NCBI RefSeq assembly: GCF_016025255.1
Contig: NZ_CP065592.1
Location: forward strand, 229,122-293,121
Reading direction: 5' to 3'
Length of the DNA: 64,000 nt
Origin: Sphingosinicella flava
GTDB taxonomy: Bacteria; Pseudomonadota; Alphaproteobacteria; Sphingomonadales; Sphingomonadaceae
Positions 26,670-34,160 of the stretch are shown here, piece by piece. A model generated the notes under the pieces. The model had not been told where the DNA came from, ran no database searches, and saw nothing but the letters and a program-made list of their open reading frames with translations. The first letter of the stretch is position 1. Each line of letters starts with the position of its first letter. The position numbers and the translations under genes are program-made.

Positions 26670-26872
26670 AGACGGCGATAATGACGCGAGATCGTCTCGG
26701 GCGCGGGGTGGCCGCTCTGGCCTTGCCCGCGATGCTGACCGGATGCGTGCAGTTGAGCGCGCCGGAAAAGCCGATCGAGATCAATCTCAACATCAATATC
26801 CGGCAGGAGGTTGTCGTCCGCCTGCAAGAAGACGTAAATAAGCTGATAGAGGATAATCCGGGGGTATTCTGA
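26666..26872 (+). CDS. YnbE family lipoprotein
   Basis: 68 residues; ATG overlaps the YdbH-like stop (ATGA). Lipobox LPAMLTGC, then VQLSAPEKPIEINLNINIRQEVVVRLQEDVNKLIEDNPGVF, the conserved YnbE body. It is the outer-membrane partner of YdbH in E. coli. Some leading residues before the hydrophobic stretch suggest that the ATG at 26681 could also be used. Confidence 0.92.
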   Translation: MKTAIMTRDRLGRGVAALALPAMLTGCVQLSAPEKPIEINLNINIRQEVVVRLQEDVNKLIEDNPGVF

Positions 26873-26876
26873 TTCC

Positions 26877-27266
26877 ATGACGCGCCGCACGAAAACCATC
26901 CTCACCGCTCTGGCGCTCTCCGTGGCAACGGCGAACGCGGGCGCCGCTTATGCCTTCCAGGCCGATGCCTCGGCCGCCCTTCGGGCGAGCGGCCAGGCGG
27001 GCGAGCGGTATGACGGCTATCTCGGTGCCGTCGGCGACGCGCCGGCTTCCGTCCGGGCGGAAATCGACGCGGTGAACATCAAGCGGCGCGCTTTCTACAC
27101 CGATCTCGCGGCCAAGCGCGGCGCCAAGATCGAGGAAGTGGGCGCCACCACCGCCTGCACGATCTTCGCGACCAAGGTGCAGCCCGGCCAATATTACCAG
27201 CTTCAGGACGGCGTCTGGCGCCAGCGCGACGACGCTCCGATCCCGCGCCCGACTTATTGCGGGTAA
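26877..27266 (+). CDS. YdbL family (DUF1318) protein
   Basis: 129 residues. Signal peptide (ILTALALSVATANAGAAYA), then AALRASGQAGERYDGYLGAVGDAPASVRAEIDAVNIKRRAFYTDLAAKRG, the DUF1318 core. E. coli YdbL is a periplasmic regulator of YdbH-YnbE. Extends beyond DUF1318 with TTACTIFATKVQPGQYYQLQDGVWRQRD. Starts four bases after ynbE ends. Confidence 0.92.
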   Translation: MTRRTKTILTALALSVATANAGAAYAFQADASAALRASGQAGERYDGYLGAVGDAPASVRAEIDAVNIKRRAFYTDLAAKRGAKIEEVGATTACTIFATKVQPGQYYQLQDGVWRQRDDAPIPRPTYCG

Positions 27267-27602
27267 GCACCTGGGGCATTTTGGCGGGCGGTTTAAATCT
27301 GACGCGACAAGCAATCCCAACCTCCTGCGTCATTCCAGCGAAAGCTGGAATCTCCTTGTTCCATCAAATATCCCAGGCACCCAGCCGAGACTCCAGCTTT
27401 CGCTGGAGTGACGATGAAGGGATGGGGAGCGCGGTGCCCGTGGGTTCCCGACCAGAGCCCCGTGACCCTGCACTTCCACGCTGTTGACTTGGCTGCGTCC
27501 CCTTCCTAAAGGGCCGGTGCCTTGGCGGGTTCGTTCGCCGGCATGCTTCACGCCCTTGTCGCCCCGCTTCTAAAGGCGCGGCGCCGCACTTGGGAGAATG
27601 GC
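27267..27602. other. 336-bp intergenic region before atpI
   Basis: Holds a complete GTCATTCC-type inverted repeat at 27328-27413 and then the likely leader and promoter of the atp operon. No convincing gene; the in-frame upstream start for atpI at 27522 would add residues foreign to the family. Confidence 0.8.
27328..27413. repeat. GTCATTCC-type inverted-repeat element
   Basis: Ends are CGTCATTCCAGCGAAAGC and GCTTTCGCTGGAGTGACG, inverted copies; total 86 bp, with each end also a small palindrome (CCAGCGAAAGCTGG). Close relatives are at 42402 and 45742. MITE- or REP-like intergenic element. Confidence 0.85.
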
Positions 27603-27923
27603 ATGACGGAAGACGAATCCGGGCAGGACCAGCAGCTTCCGAAGGATGCGCGCCTGAACTCGCTCGACGAGCGGCTCCGGCAGGCGCAACTGGACGAAAA
27701 GGTGCGGACCGGCATGGCGCGGAAGCCCGGTGACAGCGATTACCAAAAGGGCAACCGCGTGCTTGCGGACCTCATCGGCGGTCTCGTCGGCGGCGCCGTG
27801 ATCGGCTGGGCCCTGGACCAGCTGTTCGATACGACGCCATTGCTCTTGCTCGTCTTCCTGTTCCTCGGGATCGGGGTGGCGTTCAGGAACATCATACGGA
27901 ATTCAAGTCGGCGTCCGGACTGA
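27603..27923 (+). CDS. atpI: ATP synthase protein I (AtpI)
   Basis: 106 residues from ATG 27603. A charged N-terminal half is followed by two membrane spans, VLADLIGGLVGGAVIGWALDQLF and LLLLVFLFLGIGVAFRNII, the AtpI layout. Helps assembly of the c-ring and is the usual first gene of the alphaproteobacterial F0 operon. Confidence 0.92.
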   Translation: MTEDESGQDQQLPKDARLNSLDERLRQAQLDEKVRTGMARKPGDSDYQKGNRVLADLIGGLVGGAVIGWALDQLFDTTPLLLLVFLFLGIGVAFRNIIRNSSRRPD

Positions 27924-27984
27924 TCTTCGGGCGCTTCGCTTTATCCGCCGGGTTCGTCCGGCTTTAGAATTGGGGAAGAGACGC

Positions 27985-28770
27985 GTGGCGGCCGAATCAG
28001 GCAGGATCGACCCGATGCATCAGTTCCAGGTGCAGAACCTCTGGAACGGGTTTGAAATCGGCGGGCAGCAGATCGCCTTCACCAACTCGGCGCTGTTCAT
28101 GGTGCTGACGGCGGTGGCGCTCTGGCTGTTCATGCTGGGCGGCATGAAGCGGGAGATCGTGCCCGGCCGCTGGCAGGCCGCGGTCGAAGGTTTCACCGGC
28201 TTCATCGCTTCGATGGTCGACGCGAATATTGGGCCGAAGGGCAAGACATTCGTCCCCTACGTCTTCTCCCTCTTCATGTTCATCCTGATCGCCAACCTGC
28301 TCGGCATGATGCCGTTCGGCGTGATCGGCGTGCATCCCTTCACGGTGACGAGCCATATCACCGTCACCGGCGTCCTCGCGATCATCTCCTTCGGAATCGT
28401 GCTGCTGGTCGGCTTCTTCAAGCACGGCTTCCACTTCTTCAGCCTGTTCGTGCCGTCGGGCACGCCGGTGCCGATGATCCCGATTCTGTTCCCGATCGAG
28501 CTGTTCAGCTTCATGATCCGCCCGTTCAGCCTCGCGCTGCGGCTTTTCGTCGCGATGACGGCGGGCCACATCCTGATGAAGGTTCTGGCCGGGTTCGTCA
28601 TCAACGGCCTCAACGCCGAAGCCCTCTGGGTCGCGCCGCTCGTCGCGCTGCCGAGCTTCATCCTGATGATCGGCATCACGCTCCTCGAGCTGCTGGTGTG
28701 CGCCATCCAGGCTTACGTCTTTGCCCTTCTCACGTCGCTGTACCTCAACGACGCGATCAACCTTCACTAA
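27985..28770 (+). CDS. atpB: F0F1 ATP synthase subunit a
   Basis: 261 residues from GTG 27985, preceded by GGGGAAGAG; relatives start VAAESGxxDPMHQF, which supports this over the ATG at 28015. Membrane protein with LRLFVAMTAGHILMKV containing the essential Arg of the proton channel, and C-terminal helices. Proton path partner of the c-ring. Confidence 0.96.
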   Translation: MAAESGRIDPMHQFQVQNLWNGFEIGGQQIAFTNSALFMVLTAVALWLFMLGGMKREIVPGRWQAAVEGFTGFIASMVDANIGPKGKTFVPYVFSLFMFILIANLLGMMPFGVIGVHPFTVTSHITVTGVLAIISFGIVLLVGFFKHGFHFFSLFVPSGTPVPMIPILFPIELFSFMIRPFSLALRLFVAMTAGHILMKVLAGFVINGLNAEALWVAPLVALPSFILMIGITLLELLVCAIQAYVFALLTSLYLNDAINLH

Positions 28771-28793
28771 GTTCAATCCAGGGAGTTTCTAAA

Positions 28794-29021
28794 ATGGACG
28801 CAGAAGCAGCAAAATTCATCGGCGCCGGTCTCGCCGCCGTCGGTCTCGGCCTCGCCGCATTGGGCGTGGGTAACGTCTTCGCCCAGTTCCTCGCGGGCGC
28901 GCTCCGCAATCCGGGCGCCGCCGACAGCCAGCAGGGCCGTCTCTTCATCGGCTTCGCGGCCGCCGAGCTTCTCGGCCTGCTCGCGTTCGTCGTCGCGATG
29001 ATCCTGCTCTTCGTCGCCTAA
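28794..29021 (+). CDS. atpE: F0F1 ATP synthase subunit c
   Basis: 75 residues, two helices: KFIGAGLAAVGLGLAALGVGNVFAQFLAGALRNP and the second with AAAELLGLLAFVVAMILLF, where the Glu in AAAEL is the proton-binding acid. Starts at ATG 28794 after CAGGGAG. Forms the rotor ring. Confidence 0.97.
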   Translation: MDAEAAKFIGAGLAAVGLGLAALGVGNVFAQFLAGALRNPGAADSQQGRLFIGFAAAELLGLLAFVVAMILLFVA

Positions 29022-29054
29022 CAACACTCCTCCTCTCAAGGGACGTTCGGAACC

Positions 29055-29549
29055 ATGCCTCAACTGGACCAGATCGCGAGCACATATGGCTCGCAGATTT
29101 TCTGGCTTCTTGTGACCTTCGGCCTGATCTTTTTCACGGTCGGCCTGGGCATGGTTCCGAAGATCGGTGCGACCGTCGAGGCGCGCGACAAGCGCATCGC
29201 CGACGATCTCGCCGCGGCCCAGGCGGCGCGCGAAAATGCGACCTCGACCGAGGAAGCCTATCGCGCCCGCACCGAGGAAAATCGCGCCGAGGCGTTGAAG
29301 GTTACGCAGGCGGCGAAGGACAAGTCCGCCCGCGAGACCGAGAAGAAGCTCGCCAAGGCCGATGCGGCCCTCGCCGAAAAGACGGCAGCCGCCGAAGCCC
29401 AGCTCCGCTCCGCCAAGGATGCGGCGCTGGCGGAAGTCGAAGCCGTCGCGGTCGACGCTGCGCAGGACATGGTCGCCAAGCTGTCCGGTGCGAAAGTCAC
29501 CAAGGCGAAGGCGCAAAAGGCAGTGAAGGCGGTTCTGGCCAATGGTTAA
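29055..29549 (+). CDS. F0F1 ATP synthase subunit b' (AtpF2)
   Basis: 164 residues. One N-terminal span (IFWLLVTFGLIFFTVGLGMVP) then a long charged helix (KIGATVEARDKRIADDLAAAQAARENAT...). This is the divergent b' stalk subunit that alphaproteobacteria carry beside b. Its end overlaps the next gene by 8 bp. Confidence 0.94.
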   Translation: MPQLDQIASTYGSQIFWLLVTFGLIFFTVGLGMVPKIGATVEARDKRIADDLAAAQAARENATSTEEAYRARTEENRAEALKVTQAAKDKSARETEKKLAKADAALAEKTAAAEAQLRSAKDAALAEVEAVAVDAAQDMVAKLSGAKVTKAKAQKAVKAVLANG

Positions 29550-30189
29550 TGCCACCCACCCGGGCGCGACCGAAGTCGCCACTGAACTCAACACCCATAT
29601 CGATGGCGCCGAAGGCGAGCACGGCCTGCCCGCCAGCGGCCCCGAGCATGCCGCCGGCACATTAGCCGACGAAGGTGCGCATGGCGCCGGTCATGCTGAG
29701 CCCAAGGCGCTCGGCATGGACGCGACCGTTTGGGTCTCGCTGGCGATGATCGCGGTGATCGCGATCATGATCTGGAAGAAAGTGCCAGCCGCGATCGGCA
29801 AGGCGCTGGACAGGAAGATCGCCCATATCCGCGAGCAATTGGACGAAGCCGCCGAGCTTCGCGCCGAAGCCGAGGCGCTGAAGGCCGAATATGAAGCGAG
29901 GTCGGCCCAGGCCGGTGTCGAAGCCGCGACCATGCTGGAACGCGCCCAGCATGAAGCCGACGCCATCGTCGCCCAGGCGAAGACGGATGCCGCCGCCCTC
30001 GTCGAGCGCCGCACCCGCATGGCGCAGGACAAGATCGCCGCCGCCGAACGTGCCGCCATCGCGGAAGTCCGCGCCAAGGCGGCCAATGCCGCCGCCGCCG
30101 CCGCCGCGGCGCTTATCGCCGAGGCGCATGACGTTGCTGCGGACAAGGGCTTGGTCGACAAGGCGATTTCAAGTCTGCGCCCGAACTGA
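29542..30189 (+). CDS. atpF: F0F1 ATP synthase subunit b
   Basis: 215 residues; longer than usual because about 55 residues precede the membrane span (VWVSLAMIAVIAIMIWKKVP). The rest is an Ala/Glu-rich stator helix (ALDRKIAHIREQLDEAAELRAEAEALKAEYEARSAQ). Last gene of atpI-B-E-F'-F; the F1 genes are not in the window, as normal in alphaproteobacteria. Confidence 0.95.
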   Translation: MVNATHPGATEVATELNTHIDGAEGEHGLPASGPEHAAGTLADEGAHGAGHAEPKALGMDATVWVSLAMIAVIAIMIWKKVPAAIGKALDRKIAHIREQLDEAAELRAEAEALKAEYEARSAQAGVEAATMLERAQHEADAIVAQAKTDAAALVERRTRMAQDKIAAAERAAIAEVRAKAANAAAAAAAALIAEAHDVAADKGLVDKAISSLRPN

Positions 30190-30270
30190 TCGAGATTGGA
30201 AAGTGGCGCTTGCCAGCGCCGGCCTCCGGGCAGCATGGCGTCCGTCTCGCAGCAGCCATCGCATAGTTAT

Positions 30271-30304
30271 CTTATAAGATCGTCTTATAAGGCATTCTTA
30301 TAAG
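30271..30304. repeat. CTTATAAG cluster B (13-bp period)
   Basis: Three perfect copies of CTTATAAG at 30271-30278, 30284-30291 and 30297-30304, exactly 13 bp apart, each followed by five unique bases. It lies between atpF and uvrC, 123 bp before the uvrC start. Regular spacing suggests protein binding on successive turns; the factor is unknown. Confidence 0.8.
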
Positions 30305-30426
30305 ACCTTGTCCTATCTGCTTAAGGCTTGGGACTTCCATGTTGCCGGCCGGTCCAGGGCAACCCAGCTGTCAACTAGCATCCAGAATGGGTGGCGGGAC
30401 CGACGGGAAATCCCTAAATCCCCCTT

Positions 30427-32343
30427 GTGACCACGCCATCCGACCGCTTCAACGAAGAGAAATCCGCCTACACCGTCCGTGGCAGCGACCAGCCGGATCT
30501 GGAGATCGGCGTCGCCGCCATTCGCGGCGTGGTGAAGACGCTGCCGGTTCGTCCCGGCGTCTACCGGATGCTCGATGCGCGGGGGGACGTCCTCTATGTC
30601 GGCAAGGCGCGAGCGCTGAAGAACCGCGTCACCAATTACACGCAGGTCGCGCGCCTCACCAAGCGGCTGCAGCGCATGGTCGCGCAGACGCGGTCGATGA
30701 CTATCGTCACGACCAATACGGAGGCCGAAGCGCTGCTGCTCGAGGCGCAGCTCATCAAGCGCTACCGGCCGCCCTACAACGTCCTCCTCCGCGACGATAA
30801 GAGCTTCCCGTTCATCCTGCTGCGCGAGGATCATGCCTTTCCCCGCATCCAGAAGCATCGCGGCGCGCGGCGGGCGAAGGGGCAATATTACGGGCCGTTC
30901 GCCAGCGCCGGATCGGTGACGCGGACCCTGAACGCGCTTCAGAAATTGTTCCTGCTGCGAAGCTGCTCCGACAGCTTCTTCGCCAATCGCTCGCGGCCGT
31001 GCCTGCTCTATCAAATCCGGCGCTGCTCCGCGCCCTGCGTCGGCCGCATCGATACGGCTGGCTATAACGAACTGGTTCAGGACGCGAAGGATTTCCTGGG
31101 CGGCAAATCGACCAAGGTGCAGGCGAAGCTCGGCAAGCTCATGACGGAAGCGGCCGAGAATATGGATTTCGAACTCGCCGCCGTCTACCGCGACCGCCTC
31201 CGCGCGCTGACCTTCATTCAGGGAACGCAGACGATCCACGCCGAGGGGCTGGGCGACGCCGACATCTTCGCGCTCGCCTGCAAGGGCGGCCATATGTGCA
31301 TCCAGGCCTTCTTCATCCGCGGCGGGCAGAATTGGGGGCATCGGAGCTTCTTCCCGACCCACACCAACGACGTGCCGGAAGAGGAAGTGCTGACCAGCTT
31401 CCTCACCCAATTCTACGAAGAGGTTCCGCCGCCGCGCACCATATTGCTCGATCGGGCGTTGGGCGAGGCGGCCTTGCTGGAAGAGGCTTTCGGCGATCGG
31501 GCCGGACGCAAGGTCACGCTCCGCAACCCCCAGCGCGGCGATCATGTGAAGATGGTCGGCCAGGCCAAGCGCAACGCCGAGGAAGCACTGGACCGCCGCC
31601 TCGCGGAATCCGCGACCCAGAACCAGAATCTGCGCGCGCTTGCCGATTTGTTCGAGTTGCCGGGGCAGCCCAATCGCATCGAAGTCTATGACAACAGCCA
31701 TGTTCAGGGCACCAATGCCGTGGGCGCGATGATCGTCGCGGGGCCGGAGGGCTTCCGCAAGAACGCCTATCGCAAGTTCAACATCAAGCGGGCCGAGACG
31801 GTGCCGGGCGACGATTTCGCGATGATGCGCGAAGTGCTTTCACGCCGTTTCGCGCGGCTGGAAAAAGAGGATCCGGAGCGCGTCAGCGGCGAATGGCCGG
31901 ACCTGCTGCTCATCGACGGCGGCAAGGGCCAGCTTTCCGCCGTCTGCGAGACGATGGAAGAAGCGGGCGTCCACGACATCCCGGTGGTTGCCATTTCCAA
32001 GGGCCCGGACCGCAATGCGGGACGAGAGGTGATGCATCTGCCTGGCGGGCGCGAGATCACCTTGCCGCCCAACGATCCCGTTCTTTTCTACCTCCAGCGC
32101 CTGCGCGACGAAGCGCACCGCTTCGCCATCGGCGCCCATCGCCAGAAACGCGCCAAGAATATGGTGACGAGCCCGCTGGACGATGTTCCCGGCATCGGGC
32201 CCGGCCGCAAACGCGCCTTGCTCATGCATTTCGGAACGGCACGGGCGGTGAAGGGCGCAGCGCTCGAGGATCTCGAACGCGCGCCCGGCATATCGAAGGC
32301 CATGGCGCGCGGCATCTACGATTATTTCCATCCGCGCGGGTGA
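30427..32343 (+). CDS. uvrC: Excinuclease ABC subunit C
   Basis: 638 residues from GTG 30427. GIY-YIG nuclease domain at the N-terminus (PGVYRMLDARGDVLYVGKARALKNRV), UvrB-interacting UVR motif around AAENMDFELAAVYRDRLRAL, RNase-H-like second nuclease domain (DNSHVQGTNAVGAM, LLIDGGKGQL), and HhH at the end (VPGIGPGRKRALLMHFG). Makes both incisions in nucleotide excision repair. Confidence 0.97.
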   Translation: MTTPSDRFNEEKSAYTVRGSDQPDLEIGVAAIRGVVKTLPVRPGVYRMLDARGDVLYVGKARALKNRVTNYTQVARLTKRLQRMVAQTRSMTIVTTNTEAEALLLEAQLIKRYRPPYNVLLRDDKSFPFILLREDHAFPRIQKHRGARRAKGQYYGPFASAGSVTRTLNALQKLFLLRSCSDSFFANRSRPCLLYQIRRCSAPCVGRIDTAGYNELVQDAKDFLGGKSTKVQAKLGKLMTEAAENMDFELAAVYRDRLRALTFIQGTQTIHAEGLGDADIFALACKGGHMCIQAFFIRGGQNWGHRSFFPTHTNDVPEEEVLTSFLTQFYEEVPPPRTILLDRALGEAALLEEAFGDRAGRKVTLRNPQRGDHVKMVGQAKRNAEEALDRRLAESATQNQNLRALADLFELPGQPNRIEVYDNSHVQGTNAVGAMIVAGPEGFRKNAYRKFNIKRAETVPGDDFAMMREVLSRRFARLEKEDPERVSGEWPDLLLIDGGKGQLSAVCETMEEAGVHDIPVVAISKGPDRNAGREVMHLPGGREITLPPNDPVLFYLQRLRDEAHRFAIGAHRQKRAKNMVTSPLDDVPGIGPGRKRALLMHFGTARAVKGAALEDLERAPGISKAMARGIYDYFHPRG

Positions 32344-32368
32344 GGGAGCTCGTGTCGCGGCGGCAACG

Positions 32369-32839
32369 TTAGACGGGTATTTCCGTCGTATATTTCACCT
32401 GCCTGAGCGCGAAATTGGACGCCGCGTTCGCCACCGAGGGATGGGCAAGCACGCCGCGCATCACGAAGCGGTCATAATCCGCCACGTCCTTGACCGCGAT
32501 GCGCAGCAGATAATCCCATTCGCCCGACATCGAATAGCATTCGACGATCTCTTCGCGGGACTGGATGAAGGATTCGAACTCCGAACGGTCCGCCATTGTC
32601 TGCCGGTTCATGCGCACCTGGCAAAGCACGTTGACCGCGCGGCCTAGCTGTTCGGCATCGGCGAGCCGCACCGTCTTGCCAAGTACGCCCGCATTTTCAA
32701 GGCTGCGCACCCGCCGCCAGACAGACGCTGGAGAGGCGCCGATCCGTTCGGCGAGCGCCGCGTGGCTGAGGCTCGCGTCACGCTGCAACTCGCGTACGAG
32801 TCGGCGGTCCACTTCGTCCAGGCGATGAATTTCTTTCAT
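32369..32839 (-). CDS. Lrp/AsnC family transcriptional regulator
   Basis: 156 residues. N-terminal winged HTH (LDEVDRRLVRELQRDASLSHAALAERIGASPASVWRRVRSLE) and a C-terminal ligand-binding RAM domain (EIVECYSMSGEWDYLLRIAVKDVADYDRF). Divergent from the aminotransferase gene with a 121-bp shared upstream region, so it very likely controls that operon in response to an amino acid. Confidence 0.93.
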   Translation of the reverse strand: MKEIHRLDEVDRRLVRELQRDASLSHAALAERIGASPASVWRRVRSLENAGVLGKTVRLADAEQLGRAVNVLCQVRMNRQTMADRSEFESFIQSREEIVECYSMSGEWDYLLRIAVKDVADYDRFVMRGVLAHPSVANAASNFALRQVKYTTEIPV

Positions 32840-32960
32840 GATCGGAATGATAGCGAAACGATTTTAGCCGATCTACTGTGAATCTCGCACATTTTGATAC
32901 GCGCCTTGCGCTTATCTGGCATAGGATTAAGCGTCGCTCTTTGCGCGAACAGGAGGATTT

Positions 32961-34160
32961 ATGGCGGACGCTGGCACTGGCACCGGATCGACGTTGCTTT
33001 TCGACCGGCTGAAGCCGCAGGCGCCGGACGCCTTGCTCGCCCTCATCGCGCTCGCCAACGCCGACAAGCGGCCGACCAAGATCGATGTCGGCGTGGGCGT
33101 CTATCGCGACGCGGCGGGCGGCACCCCCATCCTGCGCGCGGTGAAGAAAGCCGAGCTGATTCTCCTCGATACGCAGGAGACGAAGGCCTATCTCGGCGCC
33201 GAGGGTGACGTCCGCTTCGTGCAGTTGATGAAGGAATTGGCTTTCGGTCCGGGCGCGTCCGACAGCCGGATCGTCGGCGTTCAAACGCCGGGCGGCTGCG
33301 GCGCGCTCCGCCTCGGCGCGGAGCTGATCCGCCAGGCGGGCGGCGGCGCGCGCATCTTCATCGGCCAGCCGACCTGGCCCAATCACGCGCCTCTGATCGG
33401 CTGCGCGGGGCTGCCGATGGTCGATTATAAATATTACGACCGCGACAGCCACACGATCTGCTTTCCGCAGATGATGGAGGCGCTGGAGGAGGCGCGCCCT
33501 GGCGACCTCGTCCTGCTCCACGGCTGCTGCCACAATCCCACGGGCGCGGATTTGAGCCTCGAGCAATGGGACATTGTGTCCGCGTTCATGGCGCGACGCG
33601 GACTCGTGCCGTTCATCGACCTTGCCTATCAGGGTTTGGGCAACGGGTTGGAAGCCGACGCGGCGGGCATGCGGATGGCGGTGGAGCGGTGCGAGCAGGC
33701 CCTCGTCGCCCATAGCTGCGACAAGAATTTCGGCGTCTATCGCGACCGCACCGGCTCGCTCTTCGTCAAGGGCGCGAATGACGAAACGGCCCAGCTCATC
33801 TACCGCAACCTCCTTTCGCTCGCCCGCACCATGTGGTCGATGCCGCCCGACCATGGCGCCGCCGTCGCCCGCATCATCCTCGACACGCCCGAACTGCGCG
33901 CCGATTGGGAAGCGGAAGTGAAGGAAATGTGCATCCGCATCCGCAGCCTCCGCGCCCGCCTCGCCGCTTCCGACCCGCGCCTGGCCTATATCGACGAACA
34001 GAACGGCATGTTCTCCATGCTCCCGCTGTCTCCCGAACAGGTGAAGGCGCTTCAGGCGGAGGAAGGCATCTATATGGCCGGTTCCGGCCGGTTCAACGTC
34101 GCGGGGCTGTCCGACGACAATGTCGACCGCTTCGCCAAGGCGGTCGCGGCGCGGCTCTGA
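32961..34160 (+). CDS. Aromatic amino acid (aspartate-family) aminotransferase
   Basis: 399 residues; ATG follows AGGAGG. Class I fold subfamily Ialpha: VGVGVYRDAAGGTPIL, GCCHNPTGADLS, the PLP-lysine box SCDKNFGVYRDRTGSLF, and the Arg motif in GSGRFNVAGL. This is the TyrB/AspC type, which transaminates aromatic amino acids and aspartate. Position beside an Lrp regulator and ahead of a 2-oxoacid dehydrogenase suggests an aromatic or branched substrate. Its stop overlaps the next start (TGATG). Confidence 0.92.
   Translation: MADAGTGTGSTLLFDRLKPQAPDALLALIALANADKRPTKIDVGVGVYRDAAGGTPILRAVKKAELILLDTQETKAYLGAEGDVRFVQLMKELAFGPGASDSRIVGVQTPGGCGALRLGAELIRQAGGGARIFIGQPTWPNHAPLIGCAGLPMVDYKYYDRDSHTICFPQMMEALEEARPGDLVLLHGCCHNPTGADLSLEQWDIVSAFMARRGLVPFIDLAYQGLGNGLEADAAGMRMAVERCEQALVAHSCDKNFGVYRDRTGSLFVKGANDETAQLIYRNLLSLARTMWSMPPDHGAAVARIILDTPELRADWEAEVKEMCIRIRSLRARLAASDPRLAYIDEQNGMFSMLPLSPEQVKALQAEEGIYMAGSGRFNVAGLSDDNVDRFAKAVAARL

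Noticed and set aside
30190-30426. LexA/SOS box upstream of uvrC
   Set aside because: No GTTC-N7-GTTC or GAAC-N7-GAAC pattern was seen.
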